Under the pieces are notes generated by a model. That model was given only the letters and a program-made list of their open reading frames with translations, was not told the DNA's origin and did no database searches. Position numbers and translations under genes: made by a program. Shown piece after piece: positions 53,313 to 61,313 of a DNA stretch of 64,000 nucleotides (the stretch's first letter is position 1; each line of letters begins with the position of its first letter). Source of the DNA: Rosistilla carotiformis (GTDB lineage: Bacteria > Planctomycetota > Planctomycetia > Pirellulales > Pirellulaceae); the NCBI RefSeq assembly GCF_007753095.1, contig NZ_CP036348.1:6301411-6365410 (forward strand), written 5' to 3'.

Positions 53313-54056
53313 ATGCCGGTTCACACATTCAAACACGCTGCCAGAAACTGCTGCCTGCTGGTGGCCGTTGTCACTTCGACCGCCGGTGCTGCCGGGCCGT
53401 TCCGAATGCTGATCCAGGAGGCCCCGAAGACGAATGCTCCTGCGAAGGTCGGCACCGACAATACGGTAGACGAGAACAAAACCGCTGCCGAGAAAGCGGC
53501 GGAGGCGAGGGAGCAGGCCCAGCGGAACAGGAACGTGAGGGAATTGGCTGGGGATTCGATCTTCGGCGAACACCGCGTGCCAACACTGGTGGGAAACGAA
53601 CTGAAACTGCCGTCGTTGGTCGCGCCCACCACCCAGCAGCGCGAAATTGGAAATGGGCAAACCCCCAAAGACAACGCTAACCTGGTGATGACCAGCGTCA
53701 TTCCTCTGCCCGAGGGAATCGATCGCGACGGACATTGGACGTATGCGAAATACGATTGGGTCGCAGCCAACACATTTTCCCATCCGCTGTATTTCCAAGA
53801 CGCCATGCTGGAACGCAACGGCCACGAACTGAAATGCGGCCTCCAACCGGCATTGTCTGCGGCCCGTTTCTTCACAACGCTCCCCGCATTGCCCTACCTG
53901 ATGACGGTCCAACGTCCTTGCGAGTGCAACCACACGCTGGGCTATTACCGCCCTGGCTCGCGAGCGCCGAACCTGCTTCAACGTCCACCCTATCAACGCG
54001 ACGCGGTGCTCAATCAAGCAGCCTGGACAACCGGAGCGATCCTGGTCATACCTTAA
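53313..54056 (+). CDS. Exported protein of unknown function
   Basis: A 247-aa protein, start at ATG 53313 with AGGA upstream. A probable signal peptide (FKHAARNCCLLVAVVTST) precedes a charged Ala/Glu/Lys stretch (~45-75, AAEKAAEAREQAQRN). The C-terminal part (~100-247) contains WTYAKYDWVAAN, a conserved-looking CGLQPALSAARFF and a CNHTLGYYRPGSRAPN segment. No known family recognised. Co-directional with msrB but 170 nt away. Confidence 0.72.
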   Translation: MPVHTFKHAARNCCLLVAVVTSTAGAAGPFRMLIQEAPKTNAPAKVGTDNTVDENKTAAEKAAEAREQAQRNRNVRELAGDSIFGEHRVPTLVGNELKLPSLVAPTTQQREIGNGQTPKDNANLVMTSVIPLPEGIDRDGHWTYAKYDWVAANTFSHPLYFQDAMLERNGHELKCGLQPALSAARFFTTLPALPYLMTVQRPCECNHTLGYYRPGSRAPNLLQRPPYQRDAVLNQAAWTTGAILVIP

Positions 54057-54205
54057 CGGAGGGAGGCAGGCGGAAATATGGCCAATTCGGGACGGATTCC
54101 TCCCGAATCGCCAGTTTCACGCGTTGTCCAATCGACGGCGAGACGATAGCCTGTGAGTTTAGGTAACCGTCTCCGTTTCATTGCAGCCCCATCGGATCTG
54201 AACCC

Positions 54206-54769
54206 ATGTTTTACGTCCTCTTTCTGATCGCCACGGCGACCCGACTGATGCCGCACCCGCCAAATCTTGTCTGCATTGGGGCCCTGGGGCTATTTGCAGG
54301 ATGTTATTTGCGTGGCCGTTCGGCATGGTTGCTTCCGGTCGGAGCGATGCTGGCGAGCGATGTGATCGGACATGTTTTCCGACTCCCCGGCATGGGCTTC
54401 TACAATCCAGCCGTCTTTTGCATGGTCTACGCAGGCATCGCCGGATCGGCGATGATCGGCCGTCGACTTTCGAACAACCGCACGGCAGTCCGCATCGGGG
54501 GAGCCGCCGTTGCCAGCTCGATCGTCTTCTTCCTGGTCAGCAACCTGGGGGTCTGGTTCGCCGGACAATACCCGCCGACCGCGGCAGGGCTGATCGCGTG
54601 CTACACGATGGCGATCCCGTTCCTGACAAACACCCTGATTGGGAATCTGCTTTACTCGGCCGTCCTGTTTGGAACCTACGAGTTCTCGCAATCCCAGTGG
54701 CCATCGCGACTGACCGAACTGGTCAGCAAGCAGCCCGCGCTGCAACCGGTATTTGCTCGCAAGTCTTGA
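54206..54769 (+). CDS. DUF6580-like membrane protein
   Basis: A 187-aa polytopic membrane protein with about six hydrophobic segments. The opening ATATRLMPHPPNLVCIGALGLFAG resembles DUF6580/ECF-type substrate-binding membrane subunits (RxxPHPPNxxPIGAxALFxG). An AGQYPPTAAGLIACYTMAIPFLTN segment lies near 118-141. Such proteins are thought to be S-component-like transporters for small molecules. No ECF ATPase or T subunit lies nearby. Confidence 0.8.
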   Translation: MFYVLFLIATATRLMPHPPNLVCIGALGLFAGCYLRGRSAWLLPVGAMLASDVIGHVFRLPGMGFYNPAVFCMVYAGIAGSAMIGRRLSNNRTAVRIGGAAVASSIVFFLVSNLGVWFAGQYPPTAAGLIACYTMAIPFLTNTLIGNLLYSAVLFGTYEFSQSQWPSRLTELVSKQPALQPVFARKS

Positions 54770-55092
54770 GCCTCAAATGCCAATACAGAAATAGTCCCCT
54801 AAGTCGCTGTTGCATCGCGATCCGACAACGGCTCTGAGAGCCGGCTTGGATCACACTTGAGCAAGTTACGGCAAATCGATCCTGAATCGCCGTTGCAAAT
54901 CGGCGCAAGATCGGTACACTTAGGGGCCAGAATCAAAACGTGATCGAATATTTTGCTAATACTGGAATCGCTAGCGACGGAGTCAATGCGCTAGCTGTTG
55001 ATTGACGCGGCCGGAGCCTGTGATGGCTGTAGCGACTTGATTCGACCGGTGCCCATCAAGCAAATTCCGCCGTTAAAATTATGTAGGCCCCA
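54770..55092. other. Intergenic region upstream of rpsO
   Basis: 323 nt. Contains a GCTAGCG/CGCTAGC inverted repeat with a short spacer near 54970-54995 and A/T-rich sequence just before rpsO. No gene or reliable promoter is visible. Confidence 0.4.
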
Positions 55093-55362
55093 ATGACAAT
55101 TACGATAGAACGAAAAGCAGAACTGATCGAAGAGCACAAGCACTCCGAGGGCGACAACGGATCGTCGGAAGTGCAGATTGCAATTCTCACCGAACGGATC
55201 AATGGCCTGACCGAACACATGCGAACGCATAAGAAAGACTATGCGAGTCGCCGTGGTCTGCTGGGTATGGTCAGCCGACGTCGTCGGCTGCTGGATTATC
55301 TACGGAACACCGATCCACAGCGATACATCGAAATCATCGCACGACTCGGCATCCGAAAATAA
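55093..55362 (+). CDS. rpsO: 30S ribosomal protein S15
   Basis: An 89-aa S15, normal length, binding 16S rRNA in the small subunit platform. Signatures: [21 protein letters not shown] (~23-43), [25 protein letters not shown] (~46-70) and the [13 protein letters not shown] end. Followed after 326 nt by pnp, the arrangement conserved in many bacteria, where S15 and PNPase are transcribed together and separately controlled. Confidence 0.95.
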   Translation: MTITIERKAELIEEHKHSEGDNGSSEVQIAILTERINGLTEHMRTHKKDYASRRGLLGMVSRRRRLLDYLRNTDPQRYIEIIARLGIRK

Positions 55363-55688
55363 TAAGCGACTCGCCTTCTTTTGCGGTCGCACGACGGCCC
55401 AGAAAGAACCGGGCCGTCCTGTCGGTGACTATGCGCCAGCAATCCCGCTGGCGCTGTCTTCTCATCGATTCTCTTTGTCCACTCTGTCATTCTTGGCACA
55501 GGGCGTGTCGACAATTGATCGGTCGTCGCTCTCCCGTCCCTCGTACTGCACCCATATGGTTCAGTCCGTCTAGCATTGCATCTGTTCGCACGGGAACGCG
55601 GCAAAAAGAATCGATCCATCGAGCAAGAACAAGTGAACAGAACAATAGAAGTTATCTGTAGGTTTAACGAGAAAGAAGAGAGTAGAAA
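55363..55688. promoter_or_regulatory. rpsO-pnp intergenic region with a GC-rich hairpin
   Basis: 326 nt. A perfect 8-bp stem GACGGCCC/GGGCCGTC (55393-55400 with 55411-55418) with a 10-nt loop lies 30 nt after rpsO and lacks a T run. In E. coli the corresponding region holds a terminator and the RNase III hairpin that lets PNPase control its own mRNA; the present hairpin could play such a part. pnp has a purine-rich ribosome binding site just upstream of its GTG. Confidence 0.55.
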
Positions 55689-57932
55689 GTGAATAAATTT
55701 CGAGTTGAAAAGAAGATCGGAAACAACACGCTGATCCTAGAAACGGGACAACTGGCAAAACAATCTGCCGGATGCGTAACGATCCAATACGGCGAGACCG
55801 TCGTCTTGACCGCCGCGGCAACCAGCGCCCCACGTCCCGGTTTGGACTTTTTCCCGCTGACATGCGATTATCGCGAGCGGATGGCTGCGGCCGGTAAGTT
55901 CCCAGGCGGATTCCTCAAGCGCGAGGGACGCCCCACAATGAAAGAAACCCTGACCGCGCGATTGACCGATCGTCCGATCCGCCCATTGTGGCCAAAGGGT
56001 TACAAGGAAGAGGTTCAGGTCCAATCGTTTGTCCTCAGCAGCGACGGCCAAAACGATGGCGACGTGTTGGCGATGAACGGTGCCGGCTGTGCGCTGCTGA
56101 TCAGCCCACTGCCATTCCAAGGCCCCGTCGCTTCGGTTCGCGTCGGCAAGATCGATGGCGAACTGGTCGCCTTCCCAACCGTTGACGACCTCGACGAGAG
56201 TGAACTGGACCTGATCGTCAGCGGCACTCAAGAGGCCGTCACGATGATCGAAGGCTTCGCTCAAGAAATGCCTGAAGACGAGATGGTCGACGCGATCCTC
56301 TTCGCCCACGGCGTCATCCGCGAAATCATCGCATTGCAAAAGGAACTCTACGATCTGGTCAAACCAGAAAAGATCGAATACACGCCGCCAGAAGACGACG
56401 GCCTGTTCGATCGCCTCAAGAGCGCTTACTACCAAGAATTCAAGACGCTCAAGCAAACCGCTGGCAAGCAAGATCGTGCCGAAGCATGCAAGGCACTGAA
56501 GGAACGCGCCAAAGCGGAGATCATCCCCGATCCAAACGCCGAAGGCGCTGTTTGCCCGAACCGCTTCTCGCACGAATGGCACGAACTCGATTCGCTGATC
56601 GTCCGTGAATTGATCCTGGCGGGAACTCGCCCCGACGGTCGCGACCACGCCAGCCTGCGTCCGATCTACTGCGAAACCGACCTGCTGCCACGCACGCACG
56701 GTTCGTCGCTGTTCCAACGCGGTGAAACGCAAGCGTTGATCACCGTCACCTTGGGAACCAAGCGCGACGAACAACGCGTCGACGGACTGCACGACGAATT
56801 CAGCAAGAAATTCATGCTGGATTACAACTTCCCATCGTTCTCGGTCGGCGAATGTCGCCCGATCCGTGGCCCAGGACGTCGCGAAATCGGCCACGGTGCT
56901 TTGGCTGAACGCAGCATCGCACCGGTACTGCCCGATGCGGACACGTTCCCCTACACGATCCGCGTGATCAGCGACATCCTGGAAAGCAACGGATCGAGCT
57001 CGATGGCTTCGGTCTGTGGTGCCACCTTGGGCCTGATGGCAGCGGGTGTTCCAATCACCAACCCTGTCGCGGGCATCTCGGTCGGTCTGGTCAAAGAAAA
57101 CGACAAGTGGGTTCTGATCACCGACATCCTGGGCGACGAAGATCACTTCGGCGACATGGACTTCAAGATCTCGGGAACTCAAAACGGTATCACCGGCATC
57201 CAATTGGATCTGAAGATCTGGGGTATCAGCGAAGACATCATTCGCGCCACCCTGAAGCAATCGCGCGAAGCTCGCATTGAGATCCTTCGCAAGATGCTGA
57301 CCACGATCTCTCGCCCTCGCCGCGAGATCGCAGCAACCGCACCACGTCTGCTGCGAACGAAGATCGAACCGTCGAAGATCGGCATGCTGATCGGCCCTGG
57401 CGGCAAGAACATCCGCGGCATCCAGGAATCGACCGGAACCGTCGTGGAAGTGGACGACGAAGGCAACGTCTTGGTCGCCAGCGACAACTTGGAATCGGCT
57501 CAAGAAGCGATGAAGTTGATCGAAGCTTGCACCGCAACCGTTCAGATCGGCAAGATCTACGACGGCACGGTCAGCAGCATCAAGGACTTCGGTGCGTTTG
57601 TTGAAATCCTGCCCGGACGCGACGGACTGGTTCACATCAGCGAACTGTCCAGCGGGTTCATCAGCGCAATCGACAGCGTCGTCAAGGTTGGCGATCCGAT
57701 GAAGGTTTTGGTCATCGACATCGACGAACACGACCGCGTCAAGCTGAGCCGACGTCAAGCGATCGACGAATTGGGCATCGAAGACGAAATGGCTTCGGCC
57801 GTTGAAGAAGGTGGCGAAGACCGTGGCGGCAGCCGCGACGGTGGCGACGACGATCGCCCTCGTTCGCGTGGACGTCGCAGCGGCGGCGGTGGTGGTGGTG
57901 GCGGACGTGGCCGCGGCCCACGTCGCGACTAA
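55689..57932 (+). CDS. pnp: Polyribonucleotide nucleotidyltransferase (PNPase)
   Basis: A 747-aa phosphorolytic 3'-5' exoribonuclease of mRNA decay, GTG start with a purine-rich site before it. Domains in order: first RNase PH (~1-145, GETVVLTAAA, FFPLTCDYRER), helical linker (~210-310), second RNase PH (~315-545, including GRREIGHGALAERSI and the active-site VISDILESNGSSSMASVCGATL region with ITDILGDEDHFGDMDFKI), KH (~555-615, IGMLIGPGGKNIRGIQE) and S1 (~620-690, GKIYDGTVSSIKDFGAFVEI). It ends in a Gly/Arg-rich tail (~700-747), an extra RNA-binding element. Terminated by a strong hairpin at 57979. Confidence 0.96.
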   Translation: MNKFRVEKKIGNNTLILETGQLAKQSAGCVTIQYGETVVLTAAATSAPRPGLDFFPLTCDYRERMAAAGKFPGGFLKREGRPTMKETLTARLTDRPIRPLWPKGYKEEVQVQSFVLSSDGQNDGDVLAMNGAGCALLISPLPFQGPVASVRVGKIDGELVAFPTVDDLDESELDLIVSGTQEAVTMIEGFAQEMPEDEMVDAILFAHGVIREIIALQKELYDLVKPEKIEYTPPEDDGLFDRLKSAYYQEFKTLKQTAGKQDRAEACKALKERAKAEIIPDPNAEGAVCPNRFSHEWHELDSLIVRELILAGTRPDGRDHASLRPIYCETDLLPRTHGSSLFQRGETQALITVTLGTKRDEQRVDGLHDEFSKKFMLDYNFPSFSVGECRPIRGPGRREIGHGALAERSIAPVLPDADTFPYTIRVISDILESNGSSSMASVCGATLGLMAAGVPITNPVAGISVGLVKENDKWVLITDILGDEDHFGDMDFKISGTQNGITGIQLDLKIWGISEDIIRATLKQSREARIEILRKMLTTISRPRREIAATAPRLLRTKIEPSKIGMLIGPGGKNIRGIQESTGTVVEVDDEGNVLVASDNLESAQEAMKLIEACTATVQIGKIYDGTVSSIKDFGAFVEILPGRDGLVHISELSSGFISAIDSVVKVGDPMKVLVIDIDEHDRVKLSRRQAIDELGIEDEMASAVEEGGEDRGGSRDGGDDDRPRSRGRRSGGGGGGGGRGRGPRRD

Positions 57933-57978
57933 GCTCGCGCCGACTGTCGCCTGAGACAGTGAAAACCTAAACAACTGC

Positions 57979-58012
57979 AAACCGTCGCCTGACATCAGGC
58001 GACGGTTTTTTT
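57979..58012 (+). terminator. Intrinsic terminator of pnp
   Basis: A perfect 14-bp stem (57979-57992 with 57995-58008), a 2-nt spacer, and a following T run to 58012. It lies 46 nt after the pnp stop. Confidence 0.9.
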
Positions 58013-58182
58013 GTTCGATTTTGGTAGATCCGCTCCTCCCCCGCCCCGCTTGCTGCAAACAAACAGGGAACCGCGCCCCCCCGACGCTGCCCCCCACCCC
58101 GCTACAGATTGCACCCCGCAGAGGTTAACATGAGAGGCAGGTCGCCCACACACCGCCATCCCCCCGCAGCTTCACCCGCCCT

Positions 58183-60045
58183 GTGAACGCAAACACCCCC
58201 ACCTCGCTGAGCTTTGAGACCGACGCAATCAGCGTCGTCGATCAACTGCGCGAACGCTTCGAGCACGCATGGCAGACAGAAGCGAAGGCGCCTGAAATCG
58301 ATCGCTTCTTGCGAGAAGCGTCGTGTGGCGATGTTCCGTTGATGTCGATGGCGATGCTTGAATTAGTATGCCTCGACATCTCGCTTCGCTGGCGTGAACC
58401 CAACCCCAGCGATCGCATTGACGACCAGAGCTCGCTCGGCACGCGCCCCACGGCCGATGACTATGCAAAGCTCTTGCTTAAGGGCGAGTCCAAGTCGCCG
58501 CCAATGAGGTGGATCGAAGCGGAGTATCTTGCGCGAATCCAGTCGGACGAACCCGGCCGCGTCGACGAACTGCGTGCCCACTATGCCAACCGCCCGGAGA
58601 TTGCCAAACGATTGCAGGACCTGCAGGTCAAAGATTCATTACCTGACACCCATTTCAAAACGTGCGTCGCGACGAACCGGCCGACCAACACGAGCATTCG
58701 CTGTCCCAATTGTGGACTCGAGAACAGAGCGTCGGAACTTGGAGACACGACCGCGTTTCACTGCATTGGCTGCAACACACGCCTGCGTTTCATCGCGCCC
58801 GAACCGATGCTGGCAGCTCAGTTTCCGTCGACGCGTTTTCAATTCCAAGAAAAGATCGGCAACGGCAGCTTTGGAGTCGTCTGGAAGGCCTTCGACTTAC
58901 AACTGAAACGGCTGGTGGCGGTAAAACAGCCCCACCCCACCGTCCTGAACCAAGCGGTTCGGGAGCGGTTTCTTCGCGAATCACGTGCAGCGGCGAAACT
59001 GCACCACGAAGGCATTGTATCGGTCTACGATGTCTGCACTACGCAGAATGATGCTCCGGTGATCGTTTCGGAATTCATCGACGGCCCCAACCTTGCCGAA
59101 CGAATCGCGAAGGAAAAGATGATTGGGATCCGAAAGGCCGTCGGCCTAGCATCCCAGCTTGCCGACGCTCTTTCGCATGCCCACAGCCAAGGAATCATCC
59201 ACCGCGACCTGAAGCCGGGGAACATTCTTATCGACGCCGCGGGAAAACCCCACGTCGCCGACTTTGGCCTGGCCAAGGACTTCCAGAACGACGTGGCCCT
59301 CACCTGCGACGGCGATGTGCTGGGAACCGCCGCATACATGTCGCCGGAACAGGCACGCGGGGAGGGGAGCGAAGCGGACCTGCGGTGCGACCTGTATGCA
59401 CTGGGCGTGATCCTGTTCGAACTGGTGACAGGCGAGCGCCCCTTCCGCGGGACCGTGCAAATGCTGTTGCACCAAGTCATCCACGACCAGCACCCATCGC
59501 CGCGAAAACTAAACTCTTCGGTACCGACCGATGTCGAAACGATCATCATGAAGTGCCTCGAAAAGAGCCCCGAAAATCGCTACCAATCCGCGGGCGAACT
59601 GCGCGACGATTTGCAGCGATTCCTGAACTACGAACCGATCCACGCAACCCCACCGACGCCGCTGGACCGGTTGATCCGTTGGTACCCATCGCACGCAACG
59701 GAAATGCTGGGGACCTACTTTATCATCGCGCCGCTGACTTGGGTCTTCTTCATTATCGGCGGACTGTGGGACGCCGACCGCACCGACTCCTTAGCACTCT
59801 CTTCACCCGTCTTCCTGCCGTGGGCATTGATCTGGATCGCTGTCGGCAGCTACATCTTGAAGAAAAATCATTGGTGCGAAGCCATCAGCGCCCTGCTGCT
59901 GCTCGGCTTCATGTCGCTGCCGATCTTCATCAACGACAACTCGCAATCGATCACGCTGATCTGCCTGATCTCCTTTTTTGGCACCGCACTCCACATCGGA
60001 TCATTGATCAGCCGCTGGCTGCGCCGTCACACAGCGACCGATTAA
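58183..60045 (+). CDS. Membrane Ser/Thr protein kinase with zinc ribbon
   Basis: A 620-aa kinase with a GTG start and no good ribosome binding site. The N-terminal ~165 residues form a helical lead-in (with a typical planctomycete PEIDRFLREA). A zinc ribbon with CPNC (174-177) and CIGC (194-197) follows. Kinase domain ~222-495: GNGSFGVVWKA (226-236), VAVK with Lys248, HRDLKPGN (340-347), DFGLA (360-364) and SPEQARGEG. After LDRLIRWYPS, about four hydrophobic segments (~525-610) anchor it in the membrane. The zinc ribbon may sense metal or redox state, or bind nucleic acid. Separately terminated from pnp. Confidence 0.9.
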   Translation: MNANTPTSLSFETDAISVVDQLRERFEHAWQTEAKAPEIDRFLREASCGDVPLMSMAMLELVCLDISLRWREPNPSDRIDDQSSLGTRPTADDYAKLLLKGESKSPPMRWIEAEYLARIQSDEPGRVDELRAHYANRPEIAKRLQDLQVKDSLPDTHFKTCVATNRPTNTSIRCPNCGLENRASELGDTTAFHCIGCNTRLRFIAPEPMLAAQFPSTRFQFQEKIGNGSFGVVWKAFDLQLKRLVAVKQPHPTVLNQAVRERFLRESRAAAKLHHEGIVSVYDVCTTQNDAPVIVSEFIDGPNLAERIAKEKMIGIRKAVGLASQLADALSHAHSQGIIHRDLKPGNILIDAAGKPHVADFGLAKDFQNDVALTCDGDVLGTAAYMSPEQARGEGSEADLRCDLYALGVILFELVTGERPFRGTVQMLLHQVIHDQHPSPRKLNSSVPTDVETIIMKCLEKSPENRYQSAGELRDDLQRFLNYEPIHATPPTPLDRLIRWYPSHATEMLGTYFIIAPLTWVFFIIGGLWDADRTDSLALSSPVFLPWALIWIAVGSYILKKNHWCEAISALLLLGFMSLPIFINDNSQSITLICLISFFGTALHIGSLISRWLRRHTATD

Positions 60046-60178
60046 CGATACCCAACGCCTACACAGCCAAGCTTCTTCCTCACCATCAAAAGCAGCTCGC
60101 ACCCGATGGTAATCGCTCCCCCCGCACCGCGGTCTCCCCTCCATGATCTCTTTGGGATCGACCGCGGGCGATTTTCAA

Positions 60179-61102
60179 TTAGTCCGACGCACCAAAAAAT
60201 GGAAACATCTTCCGTATCTCTTCGTCGGACGGCTGAAGACCATACTCGCAGATCTCGAAGGCTTCGGCATATTTCACCTGCTCGCCACGCTCGGGTCCGT
60301 ACCAACGATTAAGCGCCTGGCGATACTGCCGCGACTCTCCGCCGGCCCGTTGATCCCACCGTTCGCGCAGCCATTGTCGACGCAATTCGGGTTGCGACGC
60401 CGGCGGCACCTGTGCCATTTTTTCTGCGCTCCCCAACGCACCTCCCTCGAAGGTTTGCGACTCCAACGCCATCAATGCGTCGACTTTCTGTTCGAACACG
60501 TCATCGATGGCTACCGCGATATCGGGATCGAACGGATAGGGTTTCTTAAAACGATCGCTCGAATAAAGAAACAACGGGTTCTTTTTCAAAGCGGGAACGT
60601 CGGGACAAAAATAGGGAACCGTGACCATAAACGCGGCGTCCTGCACCAAGACACCGACGTAGCGATGGTCGGGATGATAGTCCCACGGACGGTGCGCGAT
60701 CACGATGTCAGCGTCCCAGTCGCGAATCAACCGAGTGATCGTGCGACGATTTTCGAGCGTTGGCATCAATTCACCGTCGTGGATGTCGAGGACTTGCGAA
60801 GTCACTCCCAACCGTTTTGCGACTTCCGCCGATTCCGCGATACGTCGTTTGGCCAGAGCACCGCCGGCCATCTGCCAATGGCCGATATCGCCATTGGTCA
60901 CCGAAACCAGTTTGACGTGATGCCCCTGTTTGGCCCACAGCGCCGCTGTCCCGCCGCTTTTGTATTCCGCATCATCGGGATGTGCTCCAAAACAGATGAT
61001 CCGCAGCTTCCCGTCGCTCCCCTCGCTCTCTTCAGCCCCTACCGAAATCGAACTCGCAACCAACATAACCGCCATCGCGAACAACAGCTTGCAGTGCCTC
61101 AT
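60179..61102 (-). CDS. Exported LmbE/PIG-L-family deacetylase
   Basis: A 307-aa enzyme, start ATG 61102 with AAGGAAAG upstream and a signal peptide (MRHCKLLFAMAVMLVASS). LmbE/PIG-L motifs: AHPDDAE (~40-46) as zinc ligands, the GDIGHWQMAG segment, and HRPWDYHPDHRYVG (~137-150) with further ligands. It removes acetyl groups from N-acetylglucosaminyl-type substrates; substrates vary. Export is unusual for the family members of mycothiol or bacillithiol synthesis and suggests a glycan substrate. The gene ahead of it on the strand is the large esterase. Confidence 0.88.
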   Translation of the reverse strand: MRHCKLLFAMAVMLVASSISVGAEESEGSDGKLRIICFGAHPDDAEYKSGGTAALWAKQGHHVKLVSVTNGDIGHWQMAGGALAKRRIAESAEVAKRLGVTSQVLDIHDGELMPTLENRRTITRLIRDWDADIVIAHRPWDYHPDHRYVGVLVQDAAFMVTVPYFCPDVPALKKNPLFLYSSDRFKKPYPFDPDIAVAIDDVFEQKVDALMALESQTFEGGALGSAEKMAQVPPASQPELRRQWLRERWDQRAGGESRQYRQALNRWYGPERGEQVKYAEAFEICEYGLQPSDEEIRKMFPFFGASD

Positions 61103-61216
61103 GGTGTCTTTCCTTTTACGGCGTTATCAAAACAGTTGCAGCGTCGCTCACGTTTCACTCGCCACAACAGAGTCGTCATTCTCACGCAGCGACGACTCGA
61201 CTTCAAGAAATGTGAT

Positions 61217-61234
61217 TGGCGAGTTTCCTCGCCA
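61217..61234. terminator. Short hairpin between esterase and deacetylase genes
   Basis: TGGCGAG (61217-61223) and CTCGCCA (61228-61234) form a perfect 7-bp stem with a TTTC loop. It lies between the stop of the esterase gene and the deacetylase start on the minus strand; no T run follows on either strand. Confidence 0.35.
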
Positions 61235-61313
61235 GTGGGATCTAGCCTCCTCGGCATCCGGCGAAGCGGCGAGACCGAGACCAAGGACGCTCCACCGCTG
61301 GATCAAGCACATG

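Noticed and set aside
55737-58097. A 786-codon open frame on the minus strand, antisense to pnp
   Set aside because: Pure shadow of the highly conserved PNPase; the translation is Asp/Phe/Val-rich without domains and extends past the pnp terminator.
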